Position numbers and translations under genes: made by a program
Shown: positions 17,941-26,011 of the stretch, piece after piece
Layout: each line of letters begins with the position of its first letter
Position numbering within the stretch: position 1 is the first letter of the stretch
Notes under the pieces: generated by a model
What the model was told of the DNA's origin: nothing
Database searches by the model: none
Seen by the model: only the letters and a program-made list of their open reading frames with translations
Assembly (NCBI GenBank): GCA_963831605.1
Contig: CAWHQR010000002.1
Location: 590,000 to 653,999 of the forward strand
Direction of reading: 5' to 3'
Length of the DNA: 64,000 bases
DNA from: DASUPK01 sp963831605
GTDB taxonomy: Bacteria > Actinomycetota > Thermoleophilia > Solirubrobacterales > 70-9

Positions 17941-17969
17941 CGCCTACTCCGACAGGCCGTCGCTTTTGG
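17924..17969 (-). repeat. SnoaL junction repeat, copy A
   Basis: About 46 bases spanning the end (DGLSE, stop) of one SnoaL relic and the start (MSEENVE) of the next. It is nearly identical to 18178-18223, and its start half matches 18601-18631. The spacing and content mark former gene-gene junctions of a tandem SnoaL array. Confidence 0.6.
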
Positions 17970-18198
17970 CGGTCGTTTACCGGCTCCGGGGCGGATACGG
18001 TCTTCGAGCGCCTTCCGTAGAGCTTCTCGTAGACGTCCCTTTCCGAATCGAGGTCTTCCACCCTCCGCGCTTCGGTTGCCCGCGATGGGCGCAGCAGCGC
18101 CACGGACACCACGGCGATGACGGCAACTCCGAACAGGATGAGAACAACCAGCAACAGCACGGGGCGCCGATCTTCTCGACGTTCTCCTGCGAGATGGC
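17941..18198 (-). pseudogene. Hybrid relic: SnoaL ends flanking a membrane-helix segment
   Basis: This block starts with AISQENVEKIG (a SnoaL-like start lacking ATG) and ends SDGLSE plus stop, exactly like the end of the adjacent SnoaL gene (AAGLSE). The middle, however, encodes a hydrophobic helix (VLLLVVLILFGVAVIAVVSV) and a charged stretch (DLDSERDVYEKLYG). The helix part is open in another frame from a possible GTG near 18163. It could be a tiny one-helix membrane protein, or a recombinant scar between two SnoaL copies. I favour the relic. Confidence 0.4.
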
Positions 18199-18223
18199 CT
18201 ACTCCGACAGCCCGGCGGCTTTG
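18178..18223 (-). repeat. SnoaL junction repeat, copy B
   Basis: Second copy of the junction repeat: AGLSE, TAG, then ATCTCGCAGGAGAACGTCGA. The start codon position has become ATC. It differs from copy A at a few positions. Confidence 0.6.
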
Positions 18224-18621
18224 AGGGCATCGCCGCGGTCCGAGTATTCCTCGATACGGCGGAGCTTCTCGCCCCGAAGCGTGATGACGTGAGCCGAGCT
18301 CCAGGTCGATTGGAACCCCGCTTGCTGCAGCGTGGCCCGAGAAGCGAACCCAGACGAACGCCCGATTGCCGTTGGTCTGGATCTCAAGCGGCTCCAACTG
18401 CAGGTCGGGATAGGACTCGACCCAACGCCATATCTGCTGCCTCACCGCCTCGATGCCCCGGTGGATGCCGGGATCAGGGTCGCCGGCGGAGTTCACGTAC
18501 AGGCCGTCCGGATGCCAGACATCCAGCGAGGCGAGCTTCTTGCTCGTCAACGGGATCTGCGTTCGGCCCGGTTGAACCTGGCGTATCCCGGCGCGAAATC
18601 TTCGACGTTCTCCTCCGACAT
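18199..18621 (-). pseudogene. SnoaL-like (NTF2-fold) protein gene with two compensating frame breaks
   Basis: From ATG 18621 (MSEENVE) to TAG 18199 (GDALKAAGLSE) the total length is a whole number of codons (140 residues), the normal size for a SnoaL-like polyketide-cyclase-fold protein. As written, the frame hits TGA after RRSR. One base seems lost at 18567-18569 (restoring RFNRGRTQIPLTSKKLASL) and one gained near 18294 (restoring LELAHVITLRGEKLRRIEEY). Between the two, DVWHPDGLYVNSAGDPD and EAVRQQIWRWVESYPDLQ are clear family sequence. Either two sequencing errors or a young pseudogene. Confidence 0.65.
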
Positions 18622-18761
18622 CGCCCACGCAGTATCTCGCGTGCGGAACACCGCTTTCGATCAAAGCGGCGCCTTTCGACCGCCTACCGTCAGGCTCCGG
18701 GAATGGGCTGCCTGGCGACACGTCGCGAGCAAGAGTTTCGGAGTCTGCGCCACCTCACGGC

Positions 18762-18788
18762 AAAAGAAAACCCCCGCAATTACGGGGG
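18762..18788 (-). terminator. Rho-independent terminator of tRNA-Glu
   Basis: On the minus strand, CCCCCG-TAATTG-CGGGGG is followed by TTTTCTTTT, beginning 10 bases after the tRNA-Glu 3' end. It is a classical intrinsic terminator. Confidence 0.9.
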
Positions 18789-18797
18789 CTTCTGAGG

Positions 18798-18870
18798 CAC
18801 CGCTACCGGGATTCGAACCCGGGTTTCCGGACTGAGAATCCGGCGTCCTAGTCCCCTAGACGATAGCGGC
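18798..18870 (-). tRNA. tRNA-Glu (anticodon CTC)
   Basis: A 73-nt cloverleaf on the minus strand: acceptor GCCGCTA/TAGCGGT with discriminator G, D-arm GTCTAGGGGACTAGGAC, anticodon stem CCGGA/TCCGG around loop TTCTCAG (anticodon CTC), and T-arm CCGGGTTCGAATCCCGG. CCA is not encoded. A terminator follows directly. Confidence 0.95.
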
Positions 18871-18953
18871 GAGTAGGTGCGGCGGCGGCGTTTGTGGCCG
18901 CCGTTTGTGCGGGGGGGAGTGTAGCCAGGCTCAGGCTAAGCTTCGCGAGCCCC

Positions 18954-19037
18954 GCGGCTGTGGCGGAACTGGTAGACGCGCAGGCTTCAGGTGCCTGTGT
19001 CCTTCGGGACGTGGAGGTTCGACTCCTCTCAGCCGCA
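18954..19037 (+). tRNA. tRNA-Leu (anticodon CAG)
   Basis: An 84-nt class II tRNA with acceptor GCGGCTG/CAGCCGC and discriminator A, anticodon stem CAGGC/GCCTG around loop TTCAGGT (anticodon CAG), a long variable arm TGTCCTTCGGGACG, and T-arm GAGGTTCGACTCCTC. CCA is not encoded. It is divergent from tRNA-Glu across an 83-base gap. Confidence 0.95.
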
Positions 19038-19071
19038 TCGACCGCTGCCCGCGCCGCAGGCGGATTGGAAG

Positions 19072-19845
19072 CTACGCGCCGGCGGCGGTCAGCGACTCGA
19101 GCGACTCAGGTGGCCCGAGGGCGTAGCCCTGGGCTTCGTCGATGCCGAGGTTCTCGAGCAGCTCGAGAGCAGCAAACGTCTCGACCCCCTGGGCGATCAC
19201 CCGTTGGCCGGACCGATGAGCCTTGAGAACGGCGCTGCTCACTGCGCGGCGCCTACCGCGATCCTCGGTCAGGCCGTCGATGAACTGCGAGCCGAGCTTC
19301 ACGTAGGTGACCGGGAGACGCCGGAGGAGGAACGACTCGGGGCCGCCCTTGACGAATCCGTCGAGCGCGATCCCGCAGCCGATCTCCGCGGCAGCGTTGA
19401 CGAAGGCGCGCGCCTCGTCGAGACCCTCGGTCAGCTGGGCCTCGCTGAGCTCGAGGACGAGATCGGCCGGATCAGCGCCGGTCTCCTCAAGCCGGTCGCT
19501 GATCAACTCGATCATGGCCTCATCCGTCGACCTCACGCTGAGGTTGAGGTCCACCGGCATTCGGGAAGCCGCCACCTCGATCGCCTGCGCGACGACCCAG
19601 TGGTCGATCTCCCTGATCGATCCGAACTCCTCCGCCGCCATCACGAACTCGCCGGCCGGGATCAACCGGCGGCGGTCGACCATCCGCAGGAAGAGCTCGT
19701 GGCGCACCGTCTCGCCGCTGATGACGTCGACGATGCGCTGGCCGTGCAGGACGAAGAGGTCCCTCTCCAAAGCCTCTTCGATCCTGCGCGACCAGTCCAG
19801 CGGGTGCAGCACCCCCCCCGGCCCCAATTCCTCTCCAGAGGTCAT
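19072..19845 (-). CDS. Degenerate EAL-domain protein (probably inactive c-di-GMP phosphodiesterase)
   Basis: About 257 residues forming one EAL (TIM-barrel) domain. The fold motifs are recognisable: VRHELFLRM for EAL-LxR, DLNLSV, LVLELSEAQL, AQGYALG. Key metal and catalytic positions are changed. The DDFGTG loop reads LDGFVKG, the vKiD segment reads YVKLGSQFI, and AEGVE reads AQGVET. Hydrolysis of cyclic di-GMP is therefore unlikely; a ligand-binding or protein-binding role is more plausible. The ATG at 19845 is chosen over the in-frame TTG at 19851. No GGDEF or sensor domain is attached. Confidence 0.82.
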   Translation of the reverse strand: MTSGEELGPGGVLHPLDWSRRIEEALERDLFVLHGQRIVDVISGETVRHELFLRMVDRRRLIPAGEFVMAAEEFGSIREIDHWVVAQAIEVAASRMPVDLNLSVRSTDEAMIELISDRLEETGADPADLVLELSEAQLTEGLDEARAFVNAAAEIGCGIALDGFVKGGPESFLLRRLPVTYVKLGSQFIDGLTEDRGRRRAVSSAVLKAHRSGQRVIAQGVETFAALELLENLGIDEAQGYALGPPESLESLTAAGA

Positions 19846-19929
19846 GTCCAAGGTTCCCCCGATAGCGAGACACGCGCAATGTGACGAAATACTGGATGAA
19901 CGCGGGGGAAACTACGGAAGGCCGGGCGC

Positions 19930-21342
19930 TCAGCCGAGGTGACGGAGCGCCGAACGGGCCGCGTTGTAGCCGTTCATCCCGTGGGCGCCGGCACCCGGTG
20001 GCGTGGCGGCCGAACAGATGTAGACGCCGTCGATCCCCGTGCTGTACGGGTCGATGGCGAAACGCGGGCGAATCAGGACCTGGACCGGGCCATTGGCTCC
20101 GGTGATGATGTCGCCGCCGACGTAGTTCGAGTTGTGGGCCTCGAGGTCGGCGGGGGTACGGACGAAGGTCTCGGTGATCCGCTCGCGAAATCCCGGGGCG
20201 AACCGCTCGATCTGCCCCAGCATGGATTCGGTCGCATCGCCCGTGTAGCCGCGAGGGACATGCGCGTAGAGGTACAGCGGGTGAAGGTCTCCCTTCGAGC
20301 GGCTCGGGTCGGCGAGGTACTGCTGGGCGACCAGGATGAACGGACGCTCGGGCATCTCGCCGCGGTTGACGGCCCGCTCCGCCAGCACGATCTCCTCGAA
20401 GCTGCCGGCGACGTGAACGGTCCCCGCCCGCCTGCACGACTCGTTGGTCCATGGGACTCCGCCCTCAATCGCCAGATCGAGCTTGTACGCACCCGGGCCG
20501 TGCCGGAAGCGGCGATAGGAACGCGCAACCCGGTCCGGGAGCCGGTCGCCCGCGATCTCCGCCACCGCCGACGGGGCAAGATCGAAGACCACCACGTCGG
20601 CGCCCGCGACCTCGTCGTAGGACCGCACCCGACGGCCGGTCTCGATGCGCCCTCCGTACTCACGAACGATCGCGGCGAGGGCGTCGGGGATCGCTTGTGA
20701 GCCGCCCTTGGCCGCCGGCCAGCCGAAGGCGTGGCACGCATCGATCAGGGCACAACCCACAGATGAGCTCATCGGCCGAGTCAACGGAGCGAAGGCGTGG
20801 GCGGCCACGCCGCCGAACAGTGCCCGGCCCTGGGGCGTGCTCCACGAGCGAGCGAGCACCGTGGCCGGGGCCACGGCCGGGATGCCGAATCGGGCGAGCC
20901 GCACCGGGTGCTTCGGCAGATGAATGATCGGGGAGAGCATGTCCTCGAGCAGCTCCTCGAAGTGGGCGGACGAGGAGCCGAAGATCCGCCGCCAGGCGCG
21001 GCCGTCCTCGCCGAGTCCGCGCGCCGTCTCCTCGATCGAGCGGACCATCACCCCGGCGCTGCCGTCGTCAAGCGGGTGGGCCAGGTCGACCTCGGGTAGG
21101 AGCCACTCGAGGCCGTGCTTCGCCAGATCCAGGGAGCGCAGGAACGGAGACCCCGCCGCCATCGGGTGAATCGCCGAGCAGTCGTCGTGGAGCAGACCCG
21201 GGGCGGTGAGCTCGCTGGTCCTCGTGCCCCCGCCGATCCGCTCTTCGGCCTCGACCACCGTCACCTCCACCCCGTTCCGGGCGAGCTCGACCGCGCAGGC
21301 CAGCCCGTTCGGCCCGGAGCCGACGACGATCGCGTCGCTCAA
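19930..21342 (-). CDS. FAD-dependent oxidoreductase, phytoene dehydrogenase-like
   Basis: A 470-residue flavoprotein. It has an N-terminal dinucleotide fold (IVVGSGPNGLACAVELARNG, then VVEAEERIGGGTRT) and a C-terminal FAD closure (GIDGVYICSAATPPGAGAHG followed by GYNAARSAL). This is the phytoene desaturase/NAD(P)-binding amine-oxidase-like superfamily, nearest to the group described as pyridine nucleotide-disulfide oxidoreductase domain-containing protein 2. The substrate is unknown; no other carotenoid gene is nearby. The start overlaps the stop of the DUF3556 gene by 4 bases, so the two are co-translated. Confidence 0.85.
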   Translation of the reverse strand: MSDAIVVGSGPNGLACAVELARNGVEVTVVEAEERIGGGTRTSELTAPGLLHDDCSAIHPMAAGSPFLRSLDLAKHGLEWLLPEVDLAHPLDDGSAGVMVRSIEETARGLGEDGRAWRRIFGSSSAHFEELLEDMLSPIIHLPKHPVRLARFGIPAVAPATVLARSWSTPQGRALFGGVAAHAFAPLTRPMSSSVGCALIDACHAFGWPAAKGGSQAIPDALAAIVREYGGRIETGRRVRSYDEVAGADVVVFDLAPSAVAEIAGDRLPDRVARSYRRFRHGPGAYKLDLAIEGGVPWTNESCRRAGTVHVAGSFEEIVLAERAVNRGEMPERPFILVAQQYLADPSRSKGDLHPLYLYAHVPRGYTGDATESMLGQIERFAPGFRERITETFVRTPADLEAHNSNYVGGDIITGANGPVQVLIRPRFAIDPYSTGIDGVYICSAATPPGAGAHGMNGYNAARSALRHLG

Positions 21343-23096
21343 GCGACCGGGACCGGCGCTTCGCCGCCGACGGCGCGGTCGACCTCGACCGGGACGTCAT
21401 AGCGCTCGTCGAGCCAGGGCTGTCGCGAGACCATGTCCCTCACCGCCACCGAGCCCTCCTGGATCAGCCCGTCGACCGGATCCCAGACCTGGAAGCGCTG
21501 ACGGCCGCGGCCCCAGCCGGTCGGCTCGGATTCCAGCGCGAGCACCCGCACGTCGCCGGCCGCGAAGGAGCAGCGCTCCTGGACCGCCGCCAGAAGCTGG
21601 CGTCCGTGGAAGTGTGCGTCGCCGAAGTTCCAGCCGTTGACGATGTTGGAGATCAGCTCGCCCTCCCGGACGTCGTAGTCCTCGACGTCATCGACGGCAT
21701 GGGGCAGCAGGCCGTTGAGCGCCCGGCCGTGGGAGTGCATCGCCCTGAAGGAGAGCCCCTTGTTGAGCAGGAACTCCGCCGTCTCGGGGTCATAGATGTC
21801 GCCCACCTGCTTGACGATGATCCGGGCCGGCTTCTTGATTTGGGTGTCGAGCTTCTCCTCCGCCCCGCTCCCCTTGCGGAAGAGCCACTGGGTCGTCGCC
21901 CAGTTGCCGGCGTAGTAGCGCATCGACGGAAGGAAGGAGATCTTCTCGGGGAAGAGCCCTCCGAGGATCGGGAGGGCAAGGCAGGGGATCGCCAGGAATG
22001 CGATCAGCAGCGGATCGTCGAGGGTCGAGAGCGGCACGTCCCCGTTGTGCCCGAAGAGGAAGAGAAGCCCGAAGATCATGAACAGGTTCCACTCGAGCGG
22101 GACCGCCAGCGGGAACATCGAGGTGATGTTCAGGTGGAACAGGATCATCCCGATGATCGCGATGGTTCTCACGGTGTTGTTGTCGACCGTGATCAAGAGC
22201 AGCGGCCAGCCGAACTCCTGGACGGTGCCGAGGTGGGCGATCACCGAGGCGAGCTTCGACGGCCTCATGTCCTCCGGGTAGTCACGCCAGAGCCTTCGCT
22301 TCAGGGCCTTCGAGCCGATCAGGGGCGCGTTGCTCATCATGGTCGAGACGACGAACGGGAAGTGGTGATTCAGCTTCGACGACGCCGCGCCCCACCAGAT
22401 GAAGAGGAAGACGAACTGCCACGCGACGATCCACTGGTCGACGGGAAAGAGCCCGACGGCCAGGATCGTGACGTAGATCTCCGGGCGAGCCCCGAGGAAC
22501 GAGACCTTGTCCCGCAGCCCCAGGAGCCCGAGGAAGGCGAACAGCACTGCGAGGCCGGCCGGCGGCAGCTTGCCCGCCGAGCCCGCGGCGGAGTCGACGC
22601 CGGTGGCGGCGAGCAGGAAGACGCAGGAGGCGAGCACACCCGCGTAGAGCCCGACGTCGACGAGCGTCCGGGTGGACCCCTTGGTGAAGGGAACGCGCTC
22701 CGGCCAGGGCGGCAGCCGGATGGTCCCGGGTCGCAGCCAGTAGAGCACGCCGCCGATCGGCGGCACGAAGCGGAAGCTGAGCGGCATCGAGCCGGCGCCC
22801 AGGCCGAGGATCTCCCAGAGCAGCAGCCAGACCGCGAGCTTCTGGAAGACGATCGGTTCCGTCCACCAGTCGGAGAGGTTGCCGAGCGTTCCGAGGCCCG
22901 GAGTCAGCGAGATGACAAAGAGAGCGCCGACGCTGAACAGGACGAGCTTGAGGACGTAGATGAAGTAGACGAAGGTCGGCGAGCCGAAACCGTTCAGCCC
23001 CCAATCCTGCACCAGCGGCTTGAGCCGCGTCAGGTGCGGCTTCGCCTTCCACTCCTCCAGCTCGAACGGCGGCGGTGAGGGTTCGAAGAATCCCAT
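21339..23096 (-). CDS. DUF3556 family multi-pass membrane protein
   Basis: A 585-residue membrane protein with about nine or ten hydrophobic segments between residues 45 and 400, then a soluble C-terminal domain of about 170 residues containing HSHGRALNGLLPHA and GDAHFHGRQLL. Length and landmarks (PIGGVLYWLRPGTIRLPPWP) match the DUF3556 family of actinobacteria, whose function is unknown. The His-rich membrane-proximal motifs hint at metal or redox chemistry. Coupling with a FAD oxidoreductase suggests joint action on a hydrophobic substrate (inference). Confidence 0.82.
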   Translation of the reverse strand: MGFFEPSPPPFELEEWKAKPHLTRLKPLVQDWGLNGFGSPTFVYFIYVLKLVLFSVGALFVISLTPGLGTLGNLSDWWTEPIVFQKLAVWLLLWEILGLGAGSMPLSFRFVPPIGGVLYWLRPGTIRLPPWPERVPFTKGSTRTLVDVGLYAGVLASCVFLLAATGVDSAAGSAGKLPPAGLAVLFAFLGLLGLRDKVSFLGARPEIYVTILAVGLFPVDQWIVAWQFVFLFIWWGAASSKLNHHFPFVVSTMMSNAPLIGSKALKRRLWRDYPEDMRPSKLASVIAHLGTVQEFGWPLLLITVDNNTVRTIAIIGMILFHLNITSMFPLAVPLEWNLFMIFGLLFLFGHNGDVPLSTLDDPLLIAFLAIPCLALPILGGLFPEKISFLPSMRYYAGNWATTQWLFRKGSGAEEKLDTQIKKPARIIVKQVGDIYDPETAEFLLNKGLSFRAMHSHGRALNGLLPHAVDDVEDYDVREGELISNIVNGWNFGDAHFHGRQLLAAVQERCSFAAGDVRVLALESEPTGWGRGRQRFQVWDPVDGLIQEGSVAVRDMVSRQPWLDERYDVPVEVDRAVGGEAPVPVA

Positions 23097-23163
23097 CTCC
23101 CAGAACGGGAGCCTATTCCCTGGAGCCGCAACTTCGGCCGCCCGCCCTAGTTATGTTCGTTTG

Positions 23164-24801
23164 ATGCCAACCCGGGCGGTCAGGGCCGGATTGCTGGTGG
23201 CGGGCACCGCGTGCCTCTGCCTGCTCGTGCTGCTCGCACGCGGCGAGACCTCGCGCGCAGCCAGCAGCAAGCCCAACGTGATCATGTTCACCACGGACGA
23301 TCAGACCGTCCGGGACCTGTCCGTGATGCCGAAGACCCAGGCCCTGATCGCCAACGCGGGCGCCAGCTTCCTCCACGCCTATGCCTCCGATCCGCTCTGC
23401 TGCCCCTCGCGCGTAACGGTCCAGACCGGCGACTACGCGCACAACACCGGCGTCCTCGGGAACACACCGCCGCAGGGCGGCTACGGCTCGTTCAACGACA
23501 AGAACGACCTGCCGGTCTGGCTGCAGTCCGATGGCTATCGGACGATTCACATCGGCAAGATGCCGAATGGATTCGCTGACCCGAACGTCGGCGGCCCCAC
23601 CTACGTGCCTCCCGGCTGGGGGCCCTTCGCCGGCGGCACGGGCGCCGGCTCGAAGGGCGAGTTCTACGGCTTCATCGGCCCGCCGTCCTCCTACACCGGG
23701 TTCACCCTCGACGAGAACGGCACGGACAAGACCTACAGCCCGGACGACTACTCCACCGACGTCTACGCCAACCTGGCGGTGGACCGGATCAACAATCACC
23801 TGGCGAACTTCCCGAACAACCCGCTCTACATGCAGGTCCAGTTCTTCGCGCCTCACGATCCCGCCACGCCGGCCCCGCAGTACGCCAACGCCTTCGCCAC
23901 CGCCCCGCTCCCGATCGACGCGAGCTTCAACGAGAAGAACGTCAAGGACAAGCCCGCCTGGATCAGGCGGATCAGGCGCTTCGGTCCCGGCCTGATCGCG
24001 AAGATCCAGACCCGTTACCAGCACCGCCTCGAGACCCTGCTCTCGGTCGACGACGCCGTCGAGAAGATCGTCAACGACCTGCAATCGCACGGCGCCCTCG
24101 ACAACACCTATCTGATCTTCACCTCGGACCAGGGCTTCATGCAGGGCCAGCACCGTCTGCATCAGGGCAAGTTCGTCCCCTACGACCCCTCCACGCAGGT
24201 GCCGCTGCTCATCCGCGGGCCCGGCATCCCGGCCGGCTCCCAGCCGAGGAGCCTCGTCTGGAACGGGGACATCACCTCGACGATCCTGCAGATGACGGGC
24301 GCGAAGCCTGGCCTTCCTCAGGACGGCCAGTCGATGCTCCCCTTGGCGCAGGACCCGGCGCAGAAGTCGACTCGCCCGATCCTGTTCGAGACGGGACCCC
24401 CCGGAACGACCTTCGAGCCCGGAATAGGCACGGCGGCGGCGGCGAGCGGAAACCACAGCCCGGTCAAGATCGGCACCTACGTCAAGAACACCGACCTGGA
24501 CCACACGGCCCAGCTCTCCCGCGCGATCGTCGCCCCGCGGTACCGCGCGATTCGCACGGGCCGCTACCTGCTCACCAAGTACTCCGACGGCGGACGCGAG
24601 CTGTACGACATCTCCAGCGACCCGCTGATGCTGAACTCGGTCTGGAAGAACGGGCGCTACGCGCCGGTCAAGAAGTTCCTCCTCAAGTCGCTCGCGAAGC
24701 TCGTCCACTGCAGCGGCCCCCCGTGCACGAAGCAGATCGGCAAGCCGCCGAAGCCTCTGGCGAAGCCGAAGAAGCGCAAGAAGAAGCCCGTCACGCCATA
24801 G
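23164..24801 (+). CDS. Exported sulfatase (N-acetylglucosamine-6-sulfatase-like)
   Basis: Hydrolyses sulfate esters. The 545-residue protein begins with a signal peptide (AGLLVAGTACLCLLVLLA). The alkaline-phosphatase-type core follows with metal site NVIMFTTDDQ, the sulfatase signature DPLCCPSRVTVQTG (the first Cys of CxPSR would be converted to formylglycine), HIGKMPNGF, FTSDQGFMQGQH, and a C-terminal KYSDGGRELYD. It ends in a Lys-rich tail (KPKKRKKKPVTP). The ATG at 23164 has no ribosome site; TAGTTA at 23149-23154 could be a -10 box giving a leaderless mRNA. No formylglycine-generating enzyme is visible nearby. Confidence 0.88.
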   Translation: MPTRAVRAGLLVAGTACLCLLVLLARGETSRAASSKPNVIMFTTDDQTVRDLSVMPKTQALIANAGASFLHAYASDPLCCPSRVTVQTGDYAHNTGVLGNTPPQGGYGSFNDKNDLPVWLQSDGYRTIHIGKMPNGFADPNVGGPTYVPPGWGPFAGGTGAGSKGEFYGFIGPPSSYTGFTLDENGTDKTYSPDDYSTDVYANLAVDRINNHLANFPNNPLYMQVQFFAPHDPATPAPQYANAFATAPLPIDASFNEKNVKDKPAWIRRIRRFGPGLIAKIQTRYQHRLETLLSVDDAVEKIVNDLQSHGALDNTYLIFTSDQGFMQGQHRLHQGKFVPYDPSTQVPLLIRGPGIPAGSQPRSLVWNGDITSTILQMTGAKPGLPQDGQSMLPLAQDPAQKSTRPILFETGPPGTTFEPGIGTAAAASGNHSPVKIGTYVKNTDLDHTAQLSRAIVAPRYRAIRTGRYLLTKYSDGGRELYDISSDPLMLNSVWKNGRYAPVKKFLLKSLAKLVHCSGPPCTKQIGKPPKPLAKPKKRKKKPVTP

Positions 24802-24811
24802 AGTCCGCGCC

Positions 24812-26011
24812 ATGGCGCGGAGGATGAGCGCGGACGAGACACCGCCCCCGCAGTTCGGCGACTACTACCGCGAGATCTACGCGAAGGGGATGCTGGCCGG
24901 CGAACGCCCGACCCTGCCGATGGCCTGGGCCGAGCTCGAGGCCAAGACACGCGAGTCGCTCGACGAGCGCGCGATCGCGTACATCTTCGGCGGCGCGGGG
25001 TCCGAGGACACGATGCGCGCCAACCTGGAGGCGTTCAGGCGCTGGCGCATCGTTCCGCGCGTGCTTCGCCAGGACCTCTCCACACGCGACCTCTCGCTGG
25101 AGCTGCTCGGCACCGAGATGCCGGCGCCGCTGCTGCTGGCGCCGATCGGAGTCCAGACCCTCCTTCACGAGGAAGGCGAGCTCGCCTCCGCCCGAGCGGC
25201 TGCGGGGCTCGGGCTGCCGCTGATCACCAGCACGGCCTCCGCCACCGCGATGGAGGAGATCGCCGAGGCGAATGCCGACGGGCCTCGCTGGTTCCAGCTC
25301 TACTGGCCCAACGACGATGAGATCGCGGCGAGCCTGGTGCGCCGCGCCGAGGCGGCCGGATACTCCGCGCTCGTTCTCACGGTCGACAACTACGTGCCTG
25401 GTTGGAAGCCCCGCGACCTGCAGCAGGCCTATCTCCCTTTCCTGGAGGGCGTGGGGATCGCCCAGTACCTCTCGGACCCCGTCTTCCGGGCGGGGCTCGA
25501 GAAGACCCCGGAGGAGGACATCGGCGCCGCGGTGGGGCATTTCCTCGGCGTCTTCGCCAACCCGAACCTGACCTGGGAGCGGCTCGAATGGCTGCGAGGT
25601 GAGACGACGCTGCCGATCGTGCTGAAGGGCGTCCTCCACCCCGAGGACGCGCGCGAGGCGCGCGAGCGAGGCATCGACGGGATCGTCGTCTCGAACCACG
25701 GCGGACGGCAGATCGACGGCGCGATCGCGTCGCTCGACGCGCTGCCGCCGATCGTGGACGCGGCCGGAGAGGGGATGGCGATCCTGCTCGACAGCGGAAT
25801 CCGCTCCGGGGCTGACGCATTCAAGGCGCTCGCCCTCGGCGCCGACGCCGTCCTGATCGGCCGGCCCTACCTCTGGGGGCTAGCGCTCGATGGTCAGAAC
25901 GGGGTCGAAGTGGTGCTTCGGTCGCTGCTTGCGGAGCTCGACCTCACGATGGCCCTGTGCGGGGCGACCACGCTCAGCGAGGTCGACTCCGGGCTCCTGC
26001 GCGCGATCTAG
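24812..26011 (+). CDS. FMN-dependent alpha-hydroxy acid oxidase (lactate 2-monooxygenase-like)
   Basis: A 399-residue TIM-barrel flavoenzyme of the glycolate oxidase/lactate monooxygenase family, which oxidises L-2-hydroxy acids. Seen: PAPLLLAPIGVQTLLH (FMN phosphate region), WFQLYWPNDD, LTVDNYVPGWKPRD, LPIVLKGVLHPEDA (Lys), and the active-site SNHGGRQIDG with catalytic His, followed by LDSGIRSGADAFKAL and GADAVLIGRPYLWGL. The inserted loop at about residues 195-245 and overall length fit lactate 2-monooxygenase better than glycolate oxidase. It starts 10 bases after the sulfatase stop. The sulfatase and this enzyme have no obvious metabolic link. Confidence 0.88.
   Translation: MARRMSADETPPPQFGDYYREIYAKGMLAGERPTLPMAWAELEAKTRESLDERAIAYIFGGAGSEDTMRANLEAFRRWRIVPRVLRQDLSTRDLSLELLGTEMPAPLLLAPIGVQTLLHEEGELASARAAAGLGLPLITSTASATAMEEIAEANADGPRWFQLYWPNDDEIAASLVRRAEAAGYSALVLTVDNYVPGWKPRDLQQAYLPFLEGVGIAQYLSDPVFRAGLEKTPEEDIGAAVGHFLGVFANPNLTWERLEWLRGETTLPIVLKGVLHPEDAREARERGIDGIVVSNHGGRQIDGAIASLDALPPIVDAAGEGMAILLDSGIRSGADAFKALALGADAVLIGRPYLWGLALDGQNGVEVVLRSLLAELDLTMALCGATTLSEVDSGLLRAI

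Noticed and set aside
17951..18163. A genuine small membrane protein (GTG about 18163).
   Set aside because: No ribosome site, and it is bounded on both sides by SnoaL relic ends; a recombination scar explains it better, though this is not settled.
23113..24813. A 566-codon minus-strand frame opposite the sulfatase.
   Set aside because: Mirror frame of the sulfatase, no motifs; the plus-strand sulfatase signature is decisive.
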